Source: Bacteroides sp. OF04-15BH (GTDB lineage: Bacteria; Bacteroidota; Bacteroidia; Bacteroidales; Bacteroidaceae). Taken from it: a stretch of 64,000 bases of DNA. Both the position numbers and the translations under genes were made by a program. Under the pieces are notes generated by a model. That model ran no database searches and was not told the origin of the DNA. It worked only from the letters and a program-made list of their open reading frames with translations. This document shows, one piece after another, positions 7,483-14,816 of the stretch (positions within the stretch are counted from its first letter, which is position 1; every line of letters begins with the position of its first letter). The DNA is taken from NCBI RefSeq assembly GCF_003477995.1, contig NZ_QUEM01000006.1, positions 62,001-126,000 on the forward strand, read 5' to 3'.

Positions 7483-8355
7483 TTATTTTGCAGACTCGAT
7501 ATCAATCAGTTCAATAGTGAAAGTCAAAGCAGAGAAAGGTTTGATGTTTCCAGCCTCTCTTGCACCATAAGCCTGATCCTGTGGGATGTAAACGATCCAC
7601 TTAGAACCAACAGGCATGTGAGTCAGAGCCTCAGTCCATCCTGGGATTACAGCGTTGCAAGAGAAAGTGATCGGATCTGTTTCAGTCTTGTCGAATACAG
7701 TACCGTCGATCAGTTTACCCTCGTATTTCACCTTTACGCGAGAAGTGTCAGCTGGGATAGCACCCTTACCTTCGGTAATTACCTCATAGTAAACGCCATT
7801 TGCCAGAGCCTTTACACCAGCCTTCTTGGCGATGTTAGCCATATACTCTTCGCTCTTCTTCTTGTTGTCGCCGTATTTCTTTTCCATCTGCTCCTTCTTG
7901 ATGCTTTCCATCTTCTTGGTAGCCAGTTCCTGAGCCTGCTCTACAGTCATGATGTCAGTCTTGCCGTTTACACCGCTTACGAATCCGGCCATGAAGTTCT
8001 TCAGGCTGATAGTCTGGGTAGAATCCTCTCCATAGAGTTCGTAGTTGATGCCCTTCATCATCTGCTGGCTGATCTGCTGTCCGATCTGAACACCGGCAAA
8101 GTAAGCCATCTTCTTCTTGTCGTCACCGGCATTTGCACCTTCGTTCAAACCTTTGATGAACTCAGCCATATCGGTAGTGTCGATGCCTACAGTGTTAGCC
8201 AAATATGCTTTCAGACCCTGAGTCTGTGCCAGACCGATAGAATAGCTCAAAGAGTCAACGTCTGTTTTCAAGTCTGCTTTAGGAGCTCCAGACTTAGAGC
8301 AAGATGCCATGGTTGCAACCAGGGCTGCAGCCATAATAAAACTAGTTTTTTTCAT
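7483..8355 (-). CDS. FKBP-type peptidyl-prolyl cis-trans isomerase, lipoprotein
   Basis: The 290-residue precursor carries a lipoprotein signal with a lipobox ending TMASC (Cys19). The N-terminal FKBP dimerisation domain opens with LSYSIGLAQTQGLKAYLAN, nearly parallel to the next gene downstream, and the C-terminal FKBP domain has VKYEGKLIDGTVFDKT and YGAREAGNIKPFSALTF. It would be anchored in an envelope membrane. Its similarity to the 298-residue neighbour in both domains points to local gene duplication. Confidence 0.93.
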   Translation of the reverse strand: MKKTSFIMAAALVATMASCSKSGAPKADLKTDVDSLSYSIGLAQTQGLKAYLANTVGIDTTDMAEFIKGLNEGANAGDDKKKMAYFAGVQIGQQISQQMMKGINYELYGEDSTQTISLKNFMAGFVSGVNGKTDIMTVEQAQELATKKMESIKKEQMEKKYGDNKKKSEEYMANIAKKAGVKALANGVYYEVITEGKGAIPADTSRVKVKYEGKLIDGTVFDKTETDPITFSCNAVIPGWTEALTHMPVGSKWIVYIPQDQAYGAREAGNIKPFSALTFTIELIDIESAK

Positions 8356-8396
8356 TGTTCTATTTATAATTTAAGTTATTACCTGTTTATGATGGA

Positions 8397-8981
8397 TTAA
8401 AGAACCTCGATCAGCTCTACATCGAAAATCAGAGTGCTGTAAGGAGGAATTGAAGCACCGGCACCGCGGGTTCCGTAACCCAGTTCGTAAGGAATGAAGA
8501 AACGGTACTTGCTTCCTTCCTTCATCAGCTGCAAACCTTCGGTCCATCCGGCGATCACACCGTTCAGAGGGAAGGTGGCCGGGGTGCCGCGCTGCAAGCT
8601 GCTGTCAAAGAGAGAACCGTCAATCAGCATACCTTCGTAGTGACATTTTACCTGGTCAGTAGCTTTAGGGCTCTTTCCGTTACCCTCGCTCAGTACCATA
8701 TACTGCAAGCCAGAAGCAGTGGTGATGACACCTTCCTTCTCGGCGTTCTTTTTCAGGAACTCGATTCCGGCAGATTTCATCTCTTTTGCCTGCTCTTCCT
8801 CTTTCTCTTGGAGATATTTATTGACGATTTGTTGTGCTTCCTTATGAGAAACAGCCAGCTCGTTATTGTTCAGCACATCCTTAATTGCTTGTGCAAAGTC
8901 ATCTACACAGATATCTTTGGCATTCATACTGCTCAATTGCTGGCCGATACCCAAACCTAATGCATAGCTAATCTTATCCAT
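8397..8981 (-). CDS. FKBP-type peptidyl-prolyl cis-trans isomerase without a signal peptide
   Basis: This 194-residue member begins directly with the FKBP dimerisation motif (MDKISYALGLGIGQQLSS) and has no signal sequence, so it is probably cytoplasmic. The catalytic domain (95-194) has VKCHYEGMLIDGSLFDSS, AGWTEGLQ and YGTRGAGASIPPYSTLIF. It is the first of the three-gene FKBP run and has its own promoter element at 9027-9035. The 41-nt gap to the next gene shows no terminator. Confidence 0.93.
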   Translation of the reverse strand: MDKISYALGLGIGQQLSSMNAKDICVDDFAQAIKDVLNNNELAVSHKEAQQIVNKYLQEKEEEQAKEMKSAGIEFLKKNAEKEGVITTASGLQYMVLSEGNGKSPKATDQVKCHYEGMLIDGSLFDSSLQRGTPATFPLNGVIAGWTEGLQLMKEGSKYRFFIPYELGYGTRGAGASIPPYSTLIFDVELIEVL

Positions 8982-9026
8982 TTCTTAATTTGTTATATGA
9001 TTTGTTTTCTGTATTTTTTCACGGCC

Positions 9027-9035
9027 GCAAAGTTA
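9027..9035 (-). promoter_or_regulatory. -7 promoter element of the FKBP cluster
   Basis: The minus strand reads TAACTTTGC, matching TAnnTTTGC, about 46 nt upstream of the ATG at 8981. Confidence 0.55.
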
Positions 9036-9121
9036 ATAGTTTTCGCTGACTAAATCTTGCATCACCCGTTTATTTTTCTTTTTTTTGTATAAATAACGAT
9101 AGCTTATTCAAAAACATACAG

Positions 9122-9145
9122 TTATGAAACTGTTGTGTTTCATAA
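9122..9145. repeat. Inverted repeat in the FKBP/permease divergent spacer
   Basis: TTATGAAAC (9122-9130) and GTTTCATAA (9137-9145) are perfect 9-bp arms around TGTTGT. It lies between two divergent transcription units, so it may be an operator; no regulator can be assigned. Confidence 0.4.
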
Positions 9146-9175
9146 GAATCCATAACAGCTGACGGCTTCTGATTC

Positions 9176-9247
9176 ATCATGACTTGGTGCGCTGTGTGCG
9201 AATTCGCACTAAAAACGTGCGGATGCGCACGCTAATCAATCATGACT
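9176..9247 (+). promoter_or_regulatory. Candidate upstream activator site: two GTGCGnATnCGCAC palindromes
   Basis: GTGCGAATTCGCAC (9196-9209) and CGTGCGGATGCGCACG (9216-9231) are tandem palindromes with centres 21 bp apart, two helical turns. They are flanked by direct repeats ATCATGACT at 9176-9184 and 9239-9247. They sit 60-90 bp upstream of the sigma-54-type -24 element at 9284-9291, where bacterial enhancer-binding proteins bind. That they act on the permease gene is inference. Confidence 0.5.
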
Positions 9248-9283
9248 GTTTTTGTAATTCGTTTAAAACCAATAGGATATAAA

Positions 9284-9300
9284 TTGGCACGATTTTTGAA
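9284..9300 (+). promoter_or_regulatory. Sigma-54 (RpoN) -24/-12 promoter of the permease gene
   Basis: TTGGCACGATTTTTGAA fits the sigma-54 consensus TTGGCACG-N4-TTGCA with one mismatch, A for C in the -12 part. The invariant GG (9286-9287) and the -12 dinucleotide (9298-9299) have exactly the required 10-nt spacing. Transcription would start near 9311, leaving a leader of about 38 nt. No TAnnTTTG element competes in this stretch. Confidence 0.6.
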
Positions 9301-9348
9301 TGCATGATGGTATAGAGCCGTCAGAGTAATAAACTTAAAAGCCATGAT

Positions 9349-11745
9349 ATGATATTACATTATTTGAAGATAGCCGTACGCAGTCAGATGCGATTCAAGA
9401 TGCAAAATCTGATAGCCATATTAGGTTTGGCCGTGTCGTTGTTTTGTTTCAGTATTTGTCTTTATTGTAGCAGATTCATATTCAGTACCGACAGTTGTTT
9501 CCGTAACAAGGACCGGATTATGGAAGTGGGTATGAATAAGGAAGACGGGGGGAGTTATCTTGGAACAAACGGACAACTTGCCGGCTATTTAAGAAATCAG
9601 GGTTTAGGTACAGAAACCTTTTGTGTGGTAGTTAATCCCGGGGAACGTACGTATCAGGTAGAAGTGTCGGAAGAAAAGCTTCTGCCCTATACCCTGATGT
9701 GTATGGAAACCGATTCGGTTTACCATGAGATTTTTACGCCGGAGATTTTGTTTGGAAGTTGGGAGCAGGCTACGCATGGTCCTAATTCGGTGATTCTTTT
9801 TGAGAGTGCGGCGGAGCGTCTCTTTGGAAAAGCCGAGCAGGCTATAGGAAAACATATGATTCTTTCCCACCGTTTGTATCCGTCGCCGGACACTACACCC
9901 CGTGATGGAGGAATAAGCTATACCATACAGGCTGTTGCCAAAGATTTGCCTTTGAACAATAGTCTGGGTTTTCTCCGTAAAATGGATGCGTTGGTTATAA
10001 ACGATACGGAAGGACTGGTAAATATAGACAACAAAGACCTGACAGGCGCCAGTACTTATACTTTGATTCATGACGAAGAAGAATTGTCACGACTTGTGGA
10101 CGAGGTAAATAGAAGGAAACTTGTCTATCATATCTTTGGTAAAGATGCCAGTATTCGTTTCGAAAAGTTCGGTGCCAGCTTCTGGAAGGATAATGAAGTT
10201 CTTTCTATCTGCTATACAACGCTTATTGCCGGAATACTTGTCTTGCTGGTAGGTCTGCTCAATTTCCTGCATTTCATTACGGGCTCTTTCTTTATTAGAG
10301 TGAGGGAGTGTCATATCCGCAGAGTCAATGGTGCCGGATTTAAGGATCTGTTTCTCATGTTCTTTGTGCAGATTGGCGTTTCCATTATATTGTCAGCATT
10401 CTTTACGTTTCTGCTTATTGAACTTTTGTCGCCTTTCCTTAATCTCGCCTTTGTGAATCTCAGTTTTACCATAGAACCGGATGTACTTATGTGGCAGGTA
10501 TTTACTTATTTTGTGGGATTGATGGCTTTATGCGTTGTCATATCACTTTTTGTGATCTTCAGGATTCGTAAATCCTATGTAAATCAGAGTCTCGGGATCA
10601 GTTCTGCAAGAAGATACGGCCGTCATCGGTTGAGAAACATATCTTTGGGAATCCAGTTGTTTGTAGGCTGGATTTTCATTTCTTTTGCCGTAGCCTTGTA
10701 TTTACAGTCCGCAAAAACAAGTCATTCTGTTCTCGGAACCTTGTCTCTATCGGATAAGGAACGGATTTTGAGCATTCCTTTTGAATTTCCGTTTCTGGAT
10801 GTTCCTGCAAAGAGATTTCTTGTAGAAGAAATCCGTAAATGTCCAGGAGTGGAAGATGTCATTACTTCTGATGGCAATGATCTGTACGCTACTACCTATA
10901 CACCTCTTTACCTTACAGAGGGAAGAGAACAATTTTTTGATGCCAATGTGATGCGTGTTTCACCTGGTTACTTCAAGTTTATGAATCTGAAAATCCAGTC
11001 CGGATGCGAGCTGCGAACAGCTGACGAGATGGTTATTGACGAAGTATTGTCGAAACGGATTCACAAGGATTCGCTTGGAACTGTTCTGTATGATTATAGT
11101 AAGGAATATAAGTTGGTTGGCATATCCGCTCCGCTCGTCATATCAAATTATCCTGAAGGTCAGTCAAACGGCTTTATGTTTACCTTTTCTGATTATTCCG
11201 ATGATTTTATGCACTGTTATGTGAAATATAGTGCCGACAGACAGAAGGAAGCCATGCACGCCGTGCAGCATGTGATGCGTAAAGCCATACCAGAGAGTGT
11301 AGAAATCAAAATGCGCACCATGATGGATGATATACGTGAAGTTTATGCTGTGGAATTTGAGTTGAGAAACATTGTTCTTTTTATGGCGGTGGTGGCACTG
11401 GTTATATCTCTGCTTGGTATCTACTCAGCCATCACTCTCGACACGGAACATCGCCGTAAGGAGATGGCCATCAGAAAGATAAACGGAGCGGGAACATGGC
11501 AGATCGTCTTGCTGTTTGCGCGGTTGTATCTTGTATTGGTTTTATCAACGGCTGTTGTGGCGTTCCCGATTGTGGATTTCCTGTTGGGTGAGTTGCGCAG
11601 AACGTACCATTCGTTCATAGATACAGGTATCCTGTTTTACGGAGGCATCCTGCTTTTTGTGGTCTTGCTGATTACCTTGGCCGTTTATGTACGAATCCGG
11701 GATATATCACGGATAAATCCAGCGGAAATCATCAGGAGCGAATAA
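9349..11745 (+). CDS. ABC transporter permease, MacB/FtsX type
   Basis: The 798-residue membrane protein has a first TM helix (about 15-40), an extracytoplasmic MacB-type periplasmic domain, three TM helices around 285-405, a repeat of this plan (TM near 430, second periplasmic domain, TM bundle 670-790) and the C-terminal FtsX-family motif ISRINPAEIIRSE. EHRRKEMAIRKINGAG is the usual coupling segment. Such permeases, common in Bacteroides, pair with a LolD/MacB-like ATPase for mechanotransmission or efflux, but no ATPase gene is near. Transcription probably depends on sigma-54. The substrate is unknown. Confidence 0.9.
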   Translation: MILHYLKIAVRSQMRFKMQNLIAILGLAVSLFCFSICLYCSRFIFSTDSCFRNKDRIMEVGMNKEDGGSYLGTNGQLAGYLRNQGLGTETFCVVVNPGERTYQVEVSEEKLLPYTLMCMETDSVYHEIFTPEILFGSWEQATHGPNSVILFESAAERLFGKAEQAIGKHMILSHRLYPSPDTTPRDGGISYTIQAVAKDLPLNNSLGFLRKMDALVINDTEGLVNIDNKDLTGASTYTLIHDEEELSRLVDEVNRRKLVYHIFGKDASIRFEKFGASFWKDNEVLSICYTTLIAGILVLLVGLLNFLHFITGSFFIRVRECHIRRVNGAGFKDLFLMFFVQIGVSIILSAFFTFLLIELLSPFLNLAFVNLSFTIEPDVLMWQVFTYFVGLMALCVVISLFVIFRIRKSYVNQSLGISSARRYGRHRLRNISLGIQLFVGWIFISFAVALYLQSAKTSHSVLGTLSLSDKERILSIPFEFPFLDVPAKRFLVEEIRKCPGVEDVITSDGNDLYATTYTPLYLTEGREQFFDANVMRVSPGYFKFMNLKIQSGCELRTADEMVIDEVLSKRIHKDSLGTVLYDYSKEYKLVGISAPLVISNYPEGQSNGFMFTFSDYSDDFMHCYVKYSADRQKEAMHAVQHVMRKAIPESVEIKMRTMMDDIREVYAVEFELRNIVLFMAVVALVISLLGIYSAITLDTEHRRKEMAIRKINGAGTWQIVLLFARLYLVLVLSTAVVAFPIVDFLLGELRRTYHSFIDTGILFYGGILLFVVLLITLAVYVRIRDISRINPAEIIRSE

Positions 11746-11784
11746 TTGTTCTGGCGCATTTTTCTGTTTGTTGTTTTTTATTTG

Positions 11785-11793
11785 TATTTTTGT
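11785..11793 (+). promoter_or_regulatory. -7 promoter element of the sirtuin gene
   Basis: TATTTTTGT is close to TAnnTTTGC and lies about 28 nt before the ATG at 11822. It falls inside the longer open frame that begins at 11768, which argues against that earlier start. Confidence 0.45.
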
Positions 11794-11821
11794 AGAAAAT
11801 GGATACAATGTTTCTTACAGC

Positions 11822-12532
11822 ATGAAAAAGATTGTCGTATTGACCGGAGCAGGCATGTCTGCCGAAAGCGGAATCACAACCTTTCGCGATTCCAATGGTT
11901 TGTGGGAACAGTTCCGGGTGGAGGATGTGGCTTCGATAGAAGGTTATGAACGCAACCCCCAGCTGGTGCTTCAGTTCTATAACGACCGCCGTCGGCAGCT
12001 GGCTGACGTGGAGCCTTGTGCGGGGCACAGACTGCTGGCCGAGATGGAAAGAGATTATCAAATGGTGATTGTGACGCAGAATGTGGATAATCTGCATGAG
12101 CGCGCCGGAAGCACGAATGTGATTCATCTGCATGGTGAACTGACGAAAGCCACTTCTTCACGTAATCCGAATGACGCGCGTTGTATTGTGGATATTCCGG
12201 TGGACCATGAGATCCGCTGGGGCGATCAGGCCAAGGACGGGTCGCAGTTGCGTCCGTTTATCGTGTGGTTTGGCGAGCCGGTACCGATGATAGAAAAGGC
12301 TATAGAGGAAGTGCAGACGGCTGATATATTCGTGATTATCGGAACTTCTCTGAATGTTTATCCGGCGGCCGGACTGATTCATTATGTTTCTCCTTCCGTT
12401 CCGGTATATCTGATTGATCCCAAGCCGGTAGAAACTCATGGAGCACGAGGCATTCAGTTTATTCAGAAAGGAGCCTCGGAAGGAGTAGCAGAACTGAAGG
12501 GCTTATTAAAGAATCTTAAATCTACTCTGTAA
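11822..12532 (+). CDS. cobB: Sir2-family NAD-dependent protein deacylase
   Basis: The 236-residue sirtuin removes acyl groups from protein lysines with NAD. It has GAGMSAESGITTFRD, TQNVDNLHERAG, catalytic His104 in HLHGEL, and IGTSLNVYPAAG. Tyr53 and Arg56 (FYNDRRRQL) match the Tyr-x-x-Arg pair that gives SIRT5 and CobB their preference for succinyl- and malonyl-lysine. The four zinc cysteines usual in the family are missing: only Cys66 and Cys121 occur, and the segment between GELTK and RPFIVWFGE has one Cys. The start at 11822 is chosen because the upstream codons overlap the promoter. Confidence 0.92.
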   Translation: MKKIVVLTGAGMSAESGITTFRDSNGLWEQFRVEDVASIEGYERNPQLVLQFYNDRRRQLADVEPCAGHRLLAEMERDYQMVIVTQNVDNLHERAGSTNVIHLHGELTKATSSRNPNDARCIVDIPVDHEIRWGDQAKDGSQLRPFIVWFGEPVPMIEKAIEEVQTADIFVIIGTSLNVYPAAGLIHYVSPSVPVYLIDPKPVETHGARGIQFIQKGASEGVAELKGLLKNLKSTL

Positions 12533-12611
12533 TCAGTCCAAATGTGTATTTTATTTATTATACTTGCACCAGAGAATTAAATTAGAATATTGAAAATTAA
12601 AATTAAGTGAG

Positions 12612-12776
12612 ATGAAGAAGTATATTTGTACAGTTTGTCAGTGGGTTTATGATCCAGTTGTAGGTGATCCGGATTCAGGTATTGCACCGGGAACTGCATT
12701 TGAGGATATTCCAGAAGATTGGGTTTGTCCTTTGTGCGGTGTGGGCAAGGATGACTTCGAGGTTTGCGAGGACTAA
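12612..12776 (+). CDS. Rubredoxin
   Basis: A 54-codon gene encodes a complete rubredoxin. The single iron is held by Cys6 and Cys9 (CTVC) and Cys39 and Cys42 (CPLC), and the protein has the conserved YDP, GIAPGT and DWVCP segments. It is a small cytoplasmic one-electron carrier used in anaerobes for oxygen and peroxide detoxification. A likely -7 element (TATACTTGC) lies upstream near 12560 and a clear terminator follows, so it seems to be monocistronic. The partner reductase is not in the window. Confidence 0.95.
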   Translation: MKKYICTVCQWVYDPVVGDPDSGIAPGTAFEDIPEDWVCPLCGVGKDDFEVCED

Positions 12777-12806
12777 TCCCCTTACATAAACACAGAAAAA
12801 GATAAT

Positions 12807-12847
12807 CAGATGTGCATGACCGGAGTGTGATGCACATCTGTTTTTTT
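12807..12847 (+). terminator. Terminator after the rubredoxin gene
   Basis: CAGATGTGCAT (12807-12817) pairs with ATGCACATCTG (12830-12840), followed by seven T. Confidence 0.85.
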
Positions 12848-12876
12848 ATGGGGTATGGAATCGGGTTCTGATGGCT

Positions 12877-12948
12877 GAAAAAAATCATCAGGATGATTTT
12901 GTAACTTCATTGAGATGAACGGAAAAAATGATCCCGATGAATTTTTTG
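12877..12948. repeat. 22-bp-period palindrome array, locus A (3 units)
   Basis: Three units of the form TCAT-NNNG-ATGA have centres at 12890.5, 12912.5 and 12934.5, exactly 22 bp apart. The central tetramers are CAGG, TGAG and CCCG. Unit 1 is AAAATCATCAGGATGATTTT, with 9-bp perfect arms. The array lies between the rubredoxin terminator and the opposing terminator at 12963-13012, outside any gene. Confidence 0.75.
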
Positions 12949-12962
12949 TGTTATCATGGGAT

Positions 12963-13012
12963 ATAAAAAAACCGAACAGGCTCAGTCGTTGAGACGGGTC
13001 TGTTCGGTTTTT
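12963..13012 (-). terminator. Terminator after the 51-residue peptide gene
   Basis: AACCGAACAG (12970-12979) pairs with CTGTTCGGTT (13000-13009). On the minus strand the stem is followed by a run of T; a T-run on the plus side makes it bidirectional. Confidence 0.8.
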
Positions 13013-13036
13013 GAGTAAAAATGAGTCTGTAGAGTT

Positions 13037-13192
13037 TTATTCTCCCCACACATTAAAATCGCTTTCTTCGTTACCCAGCTGAGTTCCGTTGCTGACTTCA
13101 TCGTTAAGTCCCAGAGAAGCGCTCAACAGCTGGCTTTCAGCTTCAACCTGCATCAACTCCATCTTGGGAGTCTGATAGATTCTTTTTTTCAT
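13037..13192 (-). CDS. Small conserved-looking 51-residue peptide of unknown function
   Basis: An ATG at 13192 opens a 51-codon frame beginning MKKRIYQTPKMELMQVEAES and ending SDFNVWGE. It has the features of a small Bacteroidales peptide group I have seen next to secreted proteins: a Lys-rich start, a Tyr-x-x-Pro-x-hydrophobic-Glu core, an acidic tail, and a final Trp-containing WGE. It has no signal peptide. It is preceded 14 nt upstream by the stop of the DUF6359-type secreted protein and followed by a strong terminator, so it is probably the last gene of that operon. Function unknown. Confidence 0.7.
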   Translation of the reverse strand: MKKRIYQTPKMELMQVEAESQLLSASLGLNDEVSNGTQLGNEESDFNVWGE

Positions 13193-13206
13193 AATGTCTA
13201 TGATGT

Positions 13207-14790
13207 TTATTTGATAACTTTCTTTCCGTTTACAATATAAATGCCTTTCTTCAGACCGTTAAGTGCCTGATTCTCCAGAACCTGCTTACGTACCAGAATT
13301 CCGTCGATAGTATATACATTAACCAGTGCTTGTCCGTTTACAATCTGGTCAATGCCGGTTGTTCCGTCGCCTTCCAGACCAAAGCCTCTTGTGTTCTTGG
13401 CAATTTCGGTTGGAAGTGCCAGATAAGCCTTGTGGGCACCATTGGTAAATGCAGCACCGTTTTCGGCAGCCCAATAGAATCCCAGGTTCTCACCGTTGTT
13501 GTCGTAGGACAGCTTGTAGAACAAACAGTTTTCGCCTTCAGTAGTGGCTTCGGCAACAGAGCCTTTCAGCAGGTTTTCGGCAGGAGTCTTTGCCTCAGAA
13601 TCATCTACAATATAAGAATAAGTACCTTCGTTTCCTTTCAACAGAACACCTGTGTTTGCCGGAACAATTTCTCCTTCTTTATATGCGCTCCAGTCTATAG
13701 TCAGAGTAGCATTTGCAGTTGACGCATTGGTTACGATACCGATCTCAACACCCGTTGGGACAACGAAGGCATGGTTTGCGTAGTAAGTGCTGTAACCGGC
13801 TTCTGTGATGTTCAGGTCGTAAAGACCAAATACTTGGCTGGTGCCTTTGATTCCGTTGTCTGTATCAAAATAGCGTTCTTTAGTACCATAGAAGGAAACT
13901 TCCTTACCGATGAAAGAACTGTTATCAACAATATTTACAGCATTTCGTAACGGGCCGGCTCCCAGTTGAACAGGAATGATGTCATCTCCTGTGCCTATCG
14001 CCCAATTGGAATTTATGGGTTTTGAAGCAATATTACCACCATTCTCATAAGAGCCTAAAATTGTTCCCGTAAACCATCCTTCTGTGCCAGCATTCAAATA
14101 TTTGATATCGTTCAGAGTATATGGCTTTTCAAGGCTACCATTTCCCTCCAGAGTAATGAATGTATATGTAGCCTTAGTTACCGAACTTACCAAATCACCT
14201 TTGATGGCAACAGCCTTGATTGTTGTTGTTTTGTCAATGGTAATAGGTGAAGAATAAACTTCACCATTGTTCAGACTTGGTTCGGTATCGTCTGTTGTAT
14301 ATTTGATAATAGCACCTTCTTCTGCTGTTATGGTAAGTTCAAATGGATTTTGATAGATACCTTCTTCGGCAGATAATGAAGGTGAAGCTACATTTTCAGT
14401 ATCCTCTCCATTGGTAAGAATGCGAATTTGAGAAACGGTTGCCTTTATGCAAGGGTTGATTTCTACGATGTTCTGTCCATTAGAACTGCTCCAGTTCATC
14501 TTTTCACCATTAGTAAATTCAATGGCTGTAATGAGTTCGTCGTTAGGAGCTGTAATTGTCAATATATTACCGGCATAGGTTCTTAAACCATCTGTCCAGA
14601 TTCGTGCTGGTACATTGGCTGTACCATTTTCACCGACGAAGTGAAATCCCTGAATTGTAAAATCGCTACTTTCTTTGCCTTGGGCAATAAGTTCGCTTTT
14701 TGTAATAATGTATTCTGCTGCAAAAAGCACTTGAGCGCTAAAAAGCATCAGAAAACATGTAAGCGCCTTAAAGGACAATCTCGTTTTCAT
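13207..14790 (-). CDS. Secreted multidomain protein (chitobiase-type repeat, DUF6359-like OB domain, sorting tail)
   Basis: The 527-residue protein has a signal peptide ending near Ala24 (VLFAAEY). In order: an unassigned domain (25-130), a chitobiase/hexosaminidase C-terminal-type beta domain (135-205, with ITAEEGAIIKYTTDDTEPS), a DUF6359-like OB-fold region (about 215-325, with GTEGWFTGTILGSYENG), a 160-residue module shared with the upstream gene (330-490, with TDDGT-like GYSTYYANHAFVVPTG and AHKAYLALP), and a tail ending GIYIVNGKKVIK like type IX or Por sorting signals. No catalytic domain is evident; a nucleic-acid or surface-binding role is only a guess. It lies 26 nt after the endonuclease gene. 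Confidence 0.8.
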   Translation of the reverse strand: MKTRLSFKALTCFLMLFSAQVLFAAEYIITKSELIAQGKESSDFTIQGFHFVGENGTANVPARIWTDGLRTYAGNILTITAPNDELITAIEFTNGEKMNWSSSNGQNIVEINPCIKATVSQIRILTNGEDTENVASPSLSAEEGIYQNPFELTITAEEGAIIKYTTDDTEPSLNNGEVYSSPITIDKTTTIKAVAIKGDLVSSVTKATYTFITLEGNGSLEKPYTLNDIKYLNAGTEGWFTGTILGSYENGGNIASKPINSNWAIGTGDDIIPVQLGAGPLRNAVNIVDNSSFIGKEVSFYGTKERYFDTDNGIKGTSQVFGLYDLNITEAGYSTYYANHAFVVPTGVEIGIVTNASTANATLTIDWSAYKEGEIVPANTGVLLKGNEGTYSYIVDDSEAKTPAENLLKGSVAEATTEGENCLFYKLSYDNNGENLGFYWAAENGAAFTNGAHKAYLALPTEIAKNTRGFGLEGDGTTGIDQIVNGQALVNVYTIDGILVRKQVLENQALNGLKKGIYIVNGKKVIK

Positions 14791-14816
14791 AATCTCAGAA
14801 TTTAATATTAAACATT

